From: Methylotenera sp.
GTDB taxonomy: Bacteria > Pseudomonadota > Gammaproteobacteria > Burkholderiales > Methylophilaceae
NCBI RefSeq assembly: GCF_029946165.1
Contig: NZ_JAQSDZ010000016.1
Span: 1 to 64,000, forward strand
DNA length: 64,000 bases
Direction: 5' to 3'
Shown: piece after piece, positions 52,499 through 63,114 of the stretch
Layout of the letters: each line of letters begins with the position of its first letter
How positions within the stretch are numbered: position 1 is the first letter of the stretch
Notes under the pieces: generated by a model
The model's input: only the letters and a program-made list of their open reading frames with translations
The model's database searches: none
What the model was told of the DNA's origin: nothing
Program-made: the position numbers and the translations under genes

Positions 52499-53597
52499 GA
52501 ATGACCTTAACGATTTTAATCAATCTAAGTTTAACAAGCTTGCCAATGACATTAAACAATGGGGATTGGCGCTGGGCTTTAATCAAATTGGTATTACTGA
52601 TACCAATTTGCAGGAAGCAGAGATTGAGCATGAGGCGTGGATAGCTAAAGGTTTTCATGGTGAAATGGATTATATGGCAAAACATGGGGTGAAGCGCACT
52701 CGCCCTGCAGAATTAGTGCCTAACACTCTGCGGGTCATTTCTGCTCGCTTAGACTATTTGCCACCTAATGCCATTGATAGCGAGTCTGTATTACAAGACA
52801 GCTCAAAAGCCTTTATCTCGCGATACGCAATGGGACGAGATTATCACAAGGTAATGCGCAACAAACTACAAAAGCTATGTGAAAAAATTCAATCAGAAAT
52901 CTCAAAGTATCAAATAGAGGATATTAGCTACCGCGCATTTACTGATAGCGCACCAGTGTTAGAAGTTGCATTGGCTGAAAAAGCGGGTTTAGGTTGGCGT
53001 GGCAAACATACCCTGCTCATTAATAAAAATCGTGGCTCATGGTTTTTTTTAGGTGAAATCTACACCAATTTACCTTTACCTATAGATGAGGCCGCGCCTA
53101 ATCACTGCGGCACTTGCACTAGCTGCATAGACGTATGCCCCACTAAAGCAATTACAGCCCCTTACGAGGTTGATGCTAGGCGCTGCATTTCATACCTCAC
53201 CATAGAGCTTAAAACCAGCATTCCTGTCGAACTTAGACCACTCATTGGCAACCGCGTTTATGGATGCGATGATTGTCAGCTTTTTTGCCCTTGGAATAAG
53301 TTTGCCGAGATTACTCATGAATCAGACTTTGCAGTTAAAAATGGTTTAGACAACATCAGCTTAGTGCAATGCTTCGCTTGGACTGAAGCACAATTCAAGC
53401 AGAATATGGCAGGTAGCGCAATTTACCGAATTGGCTATGAGCAATGGTTGCGAAATATCGCCGTTGGTTTAGGCAATGCAAGTACTACACCTGAAATTGT
53501 AGAGGCGCTGCAAAATCGCATGAACGATGAATCTGCTTTATTGCGTGAGCATATTGATTGGGCATTGGCGCAACACATTAATGTTCATCGCCTCTAA
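52497..53597 (+). CDS. queG: Epoxyqueuosine reductase QueG
   Basis: A 366-residue cobalamin- and iron-sulfur-dependent enzyme that reduces epoxyqueuosine to queuosine in GUN-decoding tRNAs. The iron-sulfur motifs are CGTCTSCIDVCPTKA and CDDCQLFCPWNKF, preceded by the cobalamin-binding region (YAMGRDYHKVMRNKL). ATG 52497 gives the expected N-terminus (NDLNDFNQSKFNKLANDIKQ); the frame stays open further upstream inside tsaE, but that is not needed. The 3' end overlaps the convergent GGDEF-EAL gene by 20 bp. Confidence 0.94.
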   Translation: MNDLNDFNQSKFNKLANDIKQWGLALGFNQIGITDTNLQEAEIEHEAWIAKGFHGEMDYMAKHGVKRTRPAELVPNTLRVISARLDYLPPNAIDSESVLQDSSKAFISRYAMGRDYHKVMRNKLQKLCEKIQSEISKYQIEDISYRAFTDSAPVLEVALAEKAGLGWRGKHTLLINKNRGSWFFLGEIYTNLPLPIDEAAPNHCGTCTSCIDVCPTKAITAPYEVDARRCISYLTIELKTSIPVELRPLIGNRVYGCDDCQLFCPWNKFAEITHESDFAVKNGLDNISLVQCFAWTEAQFKQNMAGSAIYRIGYEQWLRNIAVGLGNASTTPEIVEALQNRMNDESALLREHIDWALAQHINVHRL

Positions 53598-55383
53598 GCC
53601 TGCGTTCATAAAACAGACTATTACCGTTGATTCTTTTAGCTTCTTTTTTCGCAACTGTCATGGCAGCGGAAACTTCATAATGACTTACAAACTCCTCTGG
53701 GACTATTTTTACTGCGCCAATTGATAAAGAGCTAAACGGGTAAAATGTGCTATTTCCTTGCCTATCCTCAACGTCAATTCCACCGGCTTCGCGATCTTCT
53801 ACACTATAAAACGTGGGAATGACTTCTTCCAAATGAGAAAGTATAAAGTGACAGCGCTCCTCCCAATCGGTACTTTGGCATATCAAAATAAAGTCGTCGC
53901 CTCCAATATGTCCAACAAAATCCAAGCTATTATCTACAGACTTAGTTAAGGTTTCACCAACTAATTGAAGTAATTGGTCACCCTGTCTAAAGCCGTAGAC
54001 ATCATTAAAGGGCTTGAAATTATCCAAATCACAATAACATGCCCAAAAGGTATTTTTCTTTTCCAATAAACGATCTATATGTTCATTGATGGGTACATTG
54101 CCAGGCAATAATGTCAGTGGGTTAGCGTAACGAGCCGCACTAATTTGCATTTCAGTAATTTTTCTTAACAAAGCATGACCACTACCAATGCCTATAAACT
54201 TCTCATTTTCAGTAATGATAAAACCGTTGGCTAAATGGTGTGGCTCCATTTGAGTAATGATGTCACTAAGCTCATGATAGGTAATGCTTCCGTCAACGAT
54301 TAAAGGTTTTGTGTCCATAAACTCTGTACACGAGCGCTTACCATATAGTTCTTTTCTGAATGGTCTGACAAAGCTATCAATCATACTAAATCGGCTGATC
54401 AAACCCACTGGAATGTCATTTTCAACCACAGGAATCGAAAATAACCTTTCGTTACTCTCAAACATCACATTCACTTCATCATTCGTTGTTGCTGGAGTAA
54501 CGAAAGGTGCTTTCTCTAATAAATTTACAATATTTCCTTGCCGTTCATTGCCAGAGGCTTTAGGAAAAACACTGATGGTTTTTCGTGTAAAAAGATGTTG
54601 AATATCTGCACTTATTTGCTGGATAGGCTCTGATATTGGACGACCCAATAAATATCCTTGGCAAAACGCAACATTTAAGTCACGCAGAATAACGAACTCA
54701 GCTTCGGTTTCTACGCCTTCAGCAATCACTTTGGTATTAGAATTATCGGCTATTTGCTGAATGGATTTTACAAATTGTAGTTTGACGGGGTCTGAGTTAA
54801 TTGAATGAATAAAGTGCTTATCTATTTTCACATACTCTGGACGCAACTCTGACCAAAGCCTTAAAGAAGAATAACCTTCACCTAAGTCATCAAGCGCTAT
54901 TTGAAAACCAACATTCCGATAACTGTCGATCACCTTGTACAGTTCTGAATAGTCAAAGGTCGGTGAACTTTCAGTGAGCTCCAGCACAATATTTTTAGGG
55001 TTTAGGCCTAGGCTCTCGATATAATCCACTGATATAAGTTTGTTATGACCAAACTCTTGTAAACATTCAGGGCTAACATTAACAAATATTTTGTTTGAGT
55101 GTGCGTGCTTTGCAAAAGTCTCTAATCCAACATTCAGACTCACTAACTCTAAATCACATACTCTATTTTCAATTTCAGCCAGTTTAAATAAATTTTGTGG
55201 GGAATATAAATCTGTTTTTTCTGGCCCCCTTATCAGTCCTTCATGCCCTAGTATAACGCCACTTTGAATATTGATAATTGGCTGAAATACACTCGCTAGC
55301 GCTTGACAATCAATAATGTCATGCAAAGTTTCACTGCGGTTAATTTCAAGGTGGGTGCTCTCAAGTAATCTAAGTAATTTCAT
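53578..55383 (-). CDS. EAL-CBS-GGDEF cyclic-di-GMP protein
   Basis: A 601-residue soluble signalling protein. An EAL phosphodiesterase domain (about 30-260) carries EGLIR, NVSPE, LELTESS, DDLGEGYSSL and AEGVETE; these residues suggest it may be active. A CBS pair (about 285-410) and a GGDEF cyclase domain (about 440-590, signature GGDDF) follow. The EAL-CBS-GGDEF order is a recognised regulatory architecture. No membrane or PAS segments. The gene is next to a larger CHASE-PAS-GGDEF-EAL protein gene on the same strand, 160 bp apart. Confidence 0.92.
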   Translation of the reverse strand: MKLLRLLESTHLEINRSETLHDIIDCQALASVFQPIINIQSGVILGHEGLIRGPEKTDLYSPQNLFKLAEIENRVCDLELVSLNVGLETFAKHAHSNKIFVNVSPECLQEFGHNKLISVDYIESLGLNPKNIVLELTESSPTFDYSELYKVIDSYRNVGFQIALDDLGEGYSSLRLWSELRPEYVKIDKHFIHSINSDPVKLQFVKSIQQIADNSNTKVIAEGVETEAEFVILRDLNVAFCQGYLLGRPISEPIQQISADIQHLFTRKTISVFPKASGNERQGNIVNLLEKAPFVTPATTNDEVNVMFESNERLFSIPVVENDIPVGLISRFSMIDSFVRPFRKELYGKRSCTEFMDTKPLIVDGSITYHELSDIITQMEPHHLANGFIITENEKFIGIGSGHALLRKITEMQISAARYANPLTLLPGNVPINEHIDRLLEKKNTFWACYCDLDNFKPFNDVYGFRQGDQLLQLVGETLTKSVDNSLDFVGHIGGDDFILICQSTDWEERCHFILSHLEEVIPTFYSVEDREAGGIDVEDRQGNSTFYPFSSLSIGAVKIVPEEFVSHYEVSAAMTVAKKEAKRINGNSLFYERRLRGDEH

Positions 55384-55543
55384 GTTTTTCCCAAATATTT
55401 CAGATGGTTAATGCAGCATACAATCAGAAAATATTGCATCACTATACGCACTAACAGTATCACTGAACACTAGGCCTGAATTATTACGGGGTCATTACAA
55501 ACGATTACTTTAAATGGTAAATTTAAACTGATGAATTTAAAAC

Positions 55544-58500
55544 TTAGGGTTTTAGAGCTAGATTGAACTGGGCAATTGGAACCGGCCTTCCAAACAGAAA
55601 GCCTTGATAAGCATTGCAGCCGCAATTCATTAAAATCTGGCGTTGCTCCTCTGTCTCTACCCCCTCTGCAATCACGTCTAAGTTTAAGGTTTCCGCAATA
55701 GCGATCACCGTACGCACAATCGCCTGATCACTAGTGTCAAAAGCAATTTCCCTCACGAATGACCGATCTATCTTTAATTGATAAAGCGGAAGTGATTTGA
55801 GATATTGCAGAGAGGAATAACCAGTACCGAAGTCATCCAAAGAGAAATTAATACCAATATTTTTTAGCTCCATCATCTTCGTAATGGTCGCCTCAATATT
55901 TTCCAGCATGATACTTTCTGTTAACTCTAATTTAAGCTGCATGGGATTAATGCCGCTATCCTTGACCGCAGCTTGAACCTGATCGGCAAATGTACCTTGG
56001 TAAAACTGTTTTGCACTGACATTAATTGAGAGCGTGAGATCTTGCGTTTGCCGTGTTATTTGCCATGCTTTAAGTTGAGCACAGGCAGCCTCCAACACCC
56101 ATTGCCCTATTGGTAAAATCAAACCTGTCTCCTCAGCGAGAGGAATAAACTCTAAAGGTGAAATTAGGCCCCGCTCAGGATGTATCCAACGAATTAATGC
56201 CTCCGCGCCCAACGCTTTTCCTAAGTGATCTACCTGAACTTGATAGTAAAGCTCGAACTGCTTGTCATCTAAGGCTTTACGTAAATCTACCTCCAATGAG
56301 GCGCGCAAATTAATTGCTTCTTGCATATTGGGATCAAAGAAACATAAGGTATTTCTACCCATTTTCTTAGCCTGATACATCGCAATATCCGCATGTTTTA
56401 ACAACACATCTTGACCATGCTCATTTTCACTGAATAGCACGATCCCTATACTAGCAGATGTCTGGTAGGTGCTTAAACCCAGCTGATATGGTCGACTAAT
56501 GGAAATTAAAATTTTATTAGCAATGGTTTCTGCTTGTGATGCCGCCTCTAGCGGATGGTTGCTCAAGTCTTCCAGCATGACCACAAATTCATCACCTCCT
56601 AAACGCGCCACGGTATCGCCTTCGCGTACACACTCGGTCAGCCTGTCAGCCACTTGCCGTAACAATAAGTCGCCAACATCATGGCCAAGCGTATCATTGA
56701 GCGTTTTAAAATGATCAAGATCGAGAAAGAGCAAAGCACCACTCCAACCTAAACGCGCACCATTTGATAAAGCATGATTAAGTCGGTCAATTAAAAGACG
56801 TCGATTAGGCAACCGAGTCAGCACATCATAAAATGCTAAGTGATTTATTTCAGCTTCTGCGGCATTACGCAATGTCACATCAGTAAATGTCGCTACATAG
56901 TTTGTGACAACACCATTATCACCAACGACGGCGGTAATCGTGAGATGCTGCGGGTAAACCTCGCCATTTTTACGACGATTCCAAACCTCGCCTTCCCAGT
57001 AGCCACTGACTGCAATGTTTTCCCACATTGAATCATGAAAATCGTCATGATGATGGCCTGAACTTAATAAGCGCGGGGTTTTACCAACCGCTTCTTCAAA
57101 GGTATACCCTGAAATTTTAGTGAATGCTTTATTCACTTTAAGGATAATCTTATTCGCATCAGTCACCATCATGCCTTCTTGTGACTCAAACGCAGTCGCC
57201 GCGATACGATACTCCAATTCAACTAACTTACGATCAGTAATATCTAAAGTAGTACCCATTGCACGAATAGCGCTTCCATCAGCATCACGAATGACTTTAA
57301 TAGAGTTGCTTAGCGTACGCATTGAGCCTAAAGACGGATTAGTGCGAGTTTCAAAGTTAATTGAGCCAATGTGTGTTGCTATTTGACGTTGAACGTCAAC
57401 CACTGAATTACGGTCATCTGGATGGATTAATTCAAGAAACTCATCAAAACTTGGTGTGCCCTGCTCTGGTTCTAAATGATACAATCTAAAATTTTCATCA
57501 GACCAAGAGCCAATCATGCTTGCTAAGTCTAGCTCCCAGCTACCTAAATGTGCACTGGCTTGGGCTTTTGCTAAACTGGCAGAGCTTTCAATTAATTTTA
57601 ATTCAGATTGCTTACGTTCAGTCACATCACGCGACAACAGGATAAAGCGGATATCTTCACCAGCTGCTTTTGGTTTTTTAGCTACGGAAAGCTCAAACCA
57701 AAACTGACCCTCAGGTAGTACCAACTCAAATTGCTTGCCTTGTGACCTACCTGCAACATCAGCCTCGTATATAGCTGACATTACAACATTTGCCGTACTT
57801 TCTGGCATAACGTCATGCACAGTTTTTCCGATTAAATCTTCTGACGGAATAGGTAACAATTGTTCACTGGGAGAATGAGCAGAAAAGTATCGACCATAGA
57901 TATCAATTTCAAACAACAAGTCTGGAATAGCATCGATAGTCGCTTGCAACCTAACATCTGAACGTTGTTTTTCTTCCTCAGTATGTTTTAGTTGAGTCAC
58001 ATCAAACATCGCTATGCGTAATATAGGTTGATCAACCTCATCATCCATGCGCAGACAATTGAGATTTGCTGTGGCGATTGCACCGCTGACATGTGTCAAT
58101 TTAATATCGAAATTTAGCTCTTCCCCACCATCTATCTCTTGCATACTTAAAAATAAGCTTTGCCAACGAGTTTTTTCTTCATCTACCACAAACTCGCTAA
58201 AATACTGCTGGTAAAGTTCACTACGCTTAACACCTAGCATTGAAGTCACTTTCCAATTTACTTGAGTGATCATGCCTTGCTTGCTGATTGACAAATAGCC
58301 TATAGGCGCGAACTCATAAAGATCTCGATAACGATCGCGTGATTCAGCCGCCTCTAATTGCGCGATCTGCAACTTATCGTGTGCCAAGCGACGTTGCGCT
58401 TCGCGATCGAAATTATCCAAGGCAAAACTAATGTCAGATGACATTTCACTCAGTAACGCTATTGTTTCTTTATCGAATGCATCTACTTCAGGACTGTAAA

Positions 58501-60316
58501 CAATAAACATGGCATATGGCTTACCATTTCTAGCAATAGGGAAATGTCCTGAAGCGTTCCAGCCAAATTGTAGTGAATAATCTCGCCATGGCTGGGTGAG
58601 CGTATCTTCTAAAAAATTATTAACAACAACGTAATGATTTTCTCTAAATGCAATACCACACGGGCCTTGGCCTTCTTGAATGTCTGCACGACTCGAAATG
58701 AGAAGACTATCTAAGAACTCTAAGCCGTCACCATAAGTGCTAACAGGTATAATCAATTGCGTAGGTTCATCTAAAACTCCCACCCAAGCCATTTGCATAC
58801 CACCAAATTTAACAGCGCACTTACATACCAGAGGAAATAAATCATTTTCGTCCGACATGCGAACAATGGCTTGGTTAGTTTCACTCAGGGCTTCATATAG
58901 ATTGTTTAATCTAACAATCCGCTGTTCATTCTTTTTACGATTTGTCAGATCATGCAAAATAGCAAAGTAAGTTTGGCTATCTAATTGACGCGCATTCACC
59001 TCCGCAATAAACGTAGTGCCATCCTTGCGCACATGCGCCCACTCTTCCGTATGGGACTCGCCAGCCATGAGGCTTTCTAAAACGCGATTCAATCTACTTT
59101 TCTCTGTATCTAGCAGTATGCTGGGTAAGTGAAAACTTAAAAGTTCTTCGTGCCTATAACCAAGCATCGTTAGTGCCGCTGGATTTGCTTCAAGTATACG
59201 TTGCTCTCGATTGAGCATTAAAATACCAAAGCCCGACTGTTTAAAAAGTTTGAGATAACGGTTCTCTGCAACCTGTTGACCTTTGACTAATACCCAAGAT
59301 AGCAAAGCCAACATTAAAGATAAGGCTAAGCCCGCGCCAGCAATAGTTTTAGACTGATTAAGATTTGAAACTCGAGATTCAAATTCTGGCGTGGTATTTA
59401 ATAGCAATGTCCAAGTATGGCCTGCAAAATCCAGCTGGCGTTTAGTTTGTAGCATGCCCTCAGCGTGACTATATTTAGCCAACTTTGTAGAGGAATACAT
59501 ACGAGATTGATCGGAAATCGCATTGCCATCATAAATCTCAAGACCTACATCTTGGTCAAATTCGCCCTTAAGTCCAGCCATTAAATCATTAATGCGGAAT
59601 GGCACATCCACCCAGCCTGTAATATTTATGCGCCTAGCATTAAGCGTATCAAGATTTGCACCCGATTTAAAAATTGGCAAATACATGACAAATGAAAATA
59701 CGCTTGGCTTTCCTTCATCTTGCGCCAAGGTAAAGTGATTTGAAATAACGACTTCATTTGTGTCGCGCGCCCTCTCCATTGCCGCTCGGGCAAATGGCAC
59801 AGCAAGCAAATCCAAACCGAGAGCCTTAAGATTATCCCCAACCATCGGTTCCATTCGAATGATTGGAGCATATAATTGACGGTCACCTTCTGGCTTAATT
59901 TTGTAATCGGACAATCCTAGTTTACGAATATTCTCTAAATGCCGATCTTTATCATTACCCAGCACAATCGTGACAAGCCCTATTCCTAAAACGCCGGATT
60001 CTTTTTCTTTTAATTTTAAGGCATCTATGTAAGATCGGAACTCAGTGACAGTAACAATATCTGACCCGTCAATTAAACCTTTAACACCCCGCATCACTGT
60101 TTCGTAGGCATGTAGACGAGCACGTATATTGTTTTGAGTTTGATCAGCGGCATAGTTTAATGCCGCATTTAGATTCTCAGTATGGTTTTTTTTAGCTTCC
60201 CACCAAAGTGTTGTGGTAATGGTTAGCCCAACAAGCAAGACAATAGCTGAAATTAACCATGGTTTAAGCTTAGGTTTAATTGAATCTAACAAACGTTTTT
60301 TGTACAAAGAAGCCAT
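55544..60316 (-). CDS. CHASE-PAS-GAF-PAS-GGDEF-EAL sensor protein
   Basis: A 1590-residue membrane sensor. One N-terminal helix (KPWLISAIVLLVGLTITTTL), a periplasmic CHASE domain (about 70-290) and a second helix near 330-350 are followed by PAS (about 365-480), GAF (about 485-630), three or four further PAS units (about 660-1080), GGDEF (near residue 1240, GGDEFVVML) and EAL (near 1370, EALIRW; DDFGTGYSSL). Both catalytic signatures look intact, so it may make and break c-di-GMP in response to periplasmic and cytosolic cues. It is a single gene; the ligand cannot be read from sequence. Confidence 0.93.
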   Translation of the reverse strand: MASLYKKRLLDSIKPKLKPWLISAIVLLVGLTITTTLWWEAKKNHTENLNAALNYAADQTQNNIRARLHAYETVMRGVKGLIDGSDIVTVTEFRSYIDALKLKEKESGVLGIGLVTIVLGNDKDRHLENIRKLGLSDYKIKPEGDRQLYAPIIRMEPMVGDNLKALGLDLLAVPFARAAMERARDTNEVVISNHFTLAQDEGKPSVFSFVMYLPIFKSGANLDTLNARRINITGWVDVPFRINDLMAGLKGEFDQDVGLEIYDGNAISDQSRMYSSTKLAKYSHAEGMLQTKRQLDFAGHTWTLLLNTTPEFESRVSNLNQSKTIAGAGLALSLMLALLSWVLVKGQQVAENRYLKLFKQSGFGILMLNREQRILEANPAALTMLGYRHEELLSFHLPSILLDTEKSRLNRVLESLMAGESHTEEWAHVRKDGTTFIAEVNARQLDSQTYFAILHDLTNRKKNEQRIVRLNNLYEALSETNQAIVRMSDENDLFPLVCKCAVKFGGMQMAWVGVLDEPTQLIIPVSTYGDGLEFLDSLLISSRADIQEGQGPCGIAFRENHYVVVNNFLEDTLTQPWRDYSLQFGWNASGHFPIARNGKPYAMFIVYSPEVDAFDKETIALLSEMSSDISFALDNFDREAQRRLAHDKLQIAQLEAAESRDRYRDLYEFAPIGYLSISKQGMITQVNWKVTSMLGVKRSELYQQYFSEFVVDEEKTRWQSLFLSMQEIDGGEELNFDIKLTHVSGAIATANLNCLRMDDEVDQPILRIAMFDVTQLKHTEEEKQRSDVRLQATIDAIPDLLFEIDIYGRYFSAHSPSEQLLPIPSEDLIGKTVHDVMPESTANVVMSAIYEADVAGRSQGKQFELVLPEGQFWFELSVAKKPKAAGEDIRFILLSRDVTERKQSELKLIESSASLAKAQASAHLGSWELDLASMIGSWSDENFRLYHLEPEQGTPSFDEFLELIHPDDRNSVVDVQRQIATHIGSINFETRTNPSLGSMRTLSNSIKVIRDADGSAIRAMGTTLDITDRKLVELEYRIAATAFESQEGMMVTDANKIILKVNKAFTKISGYTFEEAVGKTPRLLSSGHHHDDFHDSMWENIAVSGYWEGEVWNRRKNGEVYPQHLTITAVVGDNGVVTNYVATFTDVTLRNAAEAEINHLAFYDVLTRLPNRRLLIDRLNHALSNGARLGWSGALLFLDLDHFKTLNDTLGHDVGDLLLRQVADRLTECVREGDTVARLGGDEFVVMLEDLSNHPLEAASQAETIANKILISISRPYQLGLSTYQTSASIGIVLFSENEHGQDVLLKHADIAMYQAKKMGRNTLCFFDPNMQEAINLRASLEVDLRKALDDKQFELYYQVQVDHLGKALGAEALIRWIHPERGLISPLEFIPLAEETGLILPIGQWVLEAACAQLKAWQITRQTQDLTLSINVSAKQFYQGTFADQVQAAVKDSGINPMQLKLELTESIMLENIEATITKMMELKNIGINFSLDDFGTGYSSLQYLKSLPLYQLKIDRSFVREIAFDTSDQAIVRTVIAIAETLNLDVIAEGVETEEQRQILMNCGCNAYQGFLFGRPVPIAQFNLALKP

Positions 60317-60545
60317 ATCCTCAATTCGTAAAATTGATTTTTATTTAATTTCCAGCTCTTTTAATACCCTCATAACCATTCATACCATGATACCCATGTA
60401 AAACTATGAAATACAATAAATCATAATTATTCAAGTTATTAATGCCTAGCTTATGTGCATTACTATCGGCAACTTAATATAAAAATTGATATCTAGTTTA
60501 GTCTGCACAAAATTTTCGTTTTGAATCAATACGTAATAACGAATA

Positions 60546-61499
60546 TTAAATAACGATCTTTTTTTGCACTAACATTGCGGCACCTATAATTCCTGCTTGA
60601 TCGCGCATACTAGAGATGCTTACATTCACTTTACCGCGTAAAACTGGAATTAAATCTTCGTTTAATCGCTGTGTAAAAGCAGGTTCTATAAGTAACCAAG
60701 CAGCGCTCATACCGCCGCCTATCACTATATTGGTCACATCGAGCACTTTTAAAATGTGCGCTAATGCTTGAGCAAGTGTTTTACCCGCTAAAAAATACGC
60801 AGCAATAGCATGTGTGTCACCTTGATGAGCGAGGTTAGCAATCTTATGCGCGCTAAACTGTTGACCCGTCGCTTCGAAATAGCTAATAGCTACGCCACTG
60901 GCTGAGGCGTATTGTTCCATACAGCCATGATTACCACAGCCGCATAATCTACCATTTGGTTGAACGGTAATATGCCCAACTTCCATAGCTACTCCATGCT
61001 GACCTTGAAACGACTGACCATTTAAGATCAAGCCACCTCCAACTCCAGTGCCTAAGCCCAAATAAATGAGATGGTCGATTTGGGCCATGCGCATGACATA
61101 TTCGCCATAAGCAGCCGCTAATGCATCATTCTCCGTCATGACAGGCAGTTCAATCAGTTGACTTAAATCAGTGCTTAAATCGACATCGATTAAACCAGGC
61201 AGATTGGGAGATTGCGAAATTTTTTGTGTATGTGGATTAATAAATCCTGGAAAACCTATCCCAACAGCTGATATTTCTGGATATTTTACATGCATGCTGT
61301 CTATTGCCACTGCTGTGGCATTTAAAATGGCTCGCCAAGCTTGCTCGGGAGGATGAATTTTACAAAAATTAGAAAAGTCAGTTTGAAAACGCTTCTCCTC
61401 TATCAAGCGAGGGTGAGCATTTGTGGCAGTTTCATCATAATCCACCACGCCCAAACGCAAATTTGTACCACCAACATCAATGCCGATTAATACTGCCAT
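60546..61499 (-). CDS. ROK-family sugar kinase (probable glucokinase)
   Basis: A 317-residue kinase. The N-terminal phosphate loop is LIGIDVGGTNLRLGVVDYD; the ROK zinc motif is CGCGNHGCMEQYASASG. Substrate-side residues GIGFPGF, ENDALAAA and GTGVGGG are present. Position directly after malQ in a glucan cluster, with a 9-bp gap, supports glucose as substrate; fructose or N-acetyl sugars remain possible. Probably co-transcribed with the malQ and GH57 genes. Confidence 0.9.
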   Translation of the reverse strand: MAVLIGIDVGGTNLRLGVVDYDETATNAHPRLIEEKRFQTDFSNFCKIHPPEQAWRAILNATAVAIDSMHVKYPEISAVGIGFPGFINPHTQKISQSPNLPGLIDVDLSTDLSQLIELPVMTENDALAAAYGEYVMRMAQIDHLIYLGLGTGVGGGLILNGQSFQGQHGVAMEVGHITVQPNGRLCGCGNHGCMEQYASASGVAISYFEATGQQFSAHKIANLAHQGDTHAIAAYFLAGKTLAQALAHILKVLDVTNIVIGGGMSAAWLLIEPAFTQRLNEDLIPVLRGKVNVSISSMRDQAGIIGAAMLVQKKIVI

Positions 61500-61508
61500 G
61501 CTGACATC

Positions 61509-63038
61509 TCAATCATTTTGACCTCTTCCTGTTCTAGCATTCACTTCAGCAATACTTTCTATTTGAGCCTGAGTTAATTGTTGCCAATTAAAACGCCAAT
61601 GCCAATTGTCTGAGCATGTGCCCGGGGTATTCATACGGTGACTAGAATCTAGCGCTAATATATCTTGCATAGGAACAATCGCTAATTGTGCATGAGAATC
61701 AAATGTCATGTTAATCAAGTCAAAAGGCATGTGCGCCTCATGATCTTCAGAACGTGAAGAGTGCATATAGGCCTGCACAAGGCCACGTAGATGATCATCT
61801 AAACTGTTATACCAGCCAAGTGTGGTGTCATTATCATGAGTACCCGTGTAAGCCACACTATTGGCTTCAATATGATGTGGTAAGTATGGGTTATCTTCTT
61901 GACCACTAAACGCAAACTGCAAAATTTTCATACCTGGCAAGTTAAATTGAAGTCTTAATGCATCAACTTCGGGCGTGATAATTCCCAAGTCTTCTGCCAC
62001 TAAACAAATATGAGGTAAGGCTTTAAAAATGGCTGTCAGCAAAGCTTCACCTGGCGCCACCACCCACTGACCATTAATCGCAGTCTCTTCACTCGCAGGA
62101 ATTTCCCAAGCCGCTTCTAAGCCTCTAAAGTGGTCAATACGCACGATATCAAATAAGGCATTTTGTGTGGCCATCCGCTTAACCCACCAATTAAAGTCAT
62201 CAGCCAACATGGCATCCCAATTATAATGAGGATTACCCCAACGCTGACCTGTCGTGGAGAAGTAGTCTGGCGGCACGCCTGCTACTACTCCCATATTCTT
62301 ATATTCATCTAACTTAAATAAATGCGAGTGCGCCCAAACATCGGCACTGTCGTATGCAACAAAAATTGGAATGTCTCCAAACAAATAAACATTCTTATCT
62401 GCAGCATAGGTCTTTAGCGCCTGCCATTGAGTGAAAAATATAAACTGCGTGAATTGGATAATGGTGATTTCTAATGCTAATTCTTTACGCGCCTGTTTAA
62501 GTGTGGCTGCGCTTCTATTCCGATAGCCATCAGGCCAGTATTGCCAGCCAGCTTGGTTAAACTTATTACGTAATGCTAAAAATAAGGCGAAATCATTCAG
62601 CCAATGCGCTTGTTTTTTGCAGAATTTTTTAAAATTTAGCTGTTCACTCTCAGCTAAAGATTCCGTTTGTTCAGCTTGGCTGCGAAAAGCCTCGTAGGCT
62701 TTAGCAAGTAAATCGGTTTTACTGGTTAACTCGCCGCTTAAATCACCTTTAGTGAGCAGCCCTTGTGATTGCAAGCTTTCCAAGCTAATAAAGTCTGGAT
62801 TACCTGCAAAAGCGGATAAACATTGATAAGGAGAGTTATCTGCGTGCGTCATATTAATTGGCAACATTTGCCAAACACTGATGCCAACGCTATTTAAGAA
62901 ATCTACAAAGCGGTAAGCTTCTGCACCTAGATCGCCCATACCCAAATCAATTGCGTCAGGTGAGCTAGGCAAAGAGCTAATATGTAACAACACACCTGAT
63001 CGGCGCTGAGATAAAAGAGATAAATTAGTGTGTTTCAT
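61509..63038 (-). CDS. malQ: 4-alpha-glucanotransferase (amylomaltase)
   Basis: A 509-residue GH77 enzyme that transfers alpha-1,4-glucan chains and releases glucose. Marks are SGVLLHISSLPS, the catalytic nucleophile Asp in VRIDHFRGL, acid/base Glu in LVAEDLGIITPEV and YTGTHDNDTTLGWY. It sits between a ROK kinase and a GH57 amylase gene, so the three should act on glycogen or maltodextrin: GH57 cuts, MalQ rearranges, and the kinase phosphorylates the freed glucose. Confidence 0.95.
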   Translation of the reverse strand: MKHTNLSLLSQRRSGVLLHISSLPSSPDAIDLGMGDLGAEAYRFVDFLNSVGISVWQMLPINMTHADNSPYQCLSAFAGNPDFISLESLQSQGLLTKGDLSGELTSKTDLLAKAYEAFRSQAEQTESLAESEQLNFKKFCKKQAHWLNDFALFLALRNKFNQAGWQYWPDGYRNRSAATLKQARKELALEITIIQFTQFIFFTQWQALKTYAADKNVYLFGDIPIFVAYDSADVWAHSHLFKLDEYKNMGVVAGVPPDYFSTTGQRWGNPHYNWDAMLADDFNWWVKRMATQNALFDIVRIDHFRGLEAAWEIPASEETAINGQWVVAPGEALLTAIFKALPHICLVAEDLGIITPEVDALRLQFNLPGMKILQFAFSGQEDNPYLPHHIEANSVAYTGTHDNDTTLGWYNSLDDHLRGLVQAYMHSSRSEDHEAHMPFDLINMTFDSHAQLAIVPMQDILALDSSHRMNTPGTCSDNWHWRFNWQQLTQAQIESIAEVNARTGRGQND

Positions 63039-63114
63039 TATTACCTACATAAATTATGTTGACGTGAATCTGGTTAACACTAATTACATCTAAATGCATA
63101 CCCTTACATTGAGC

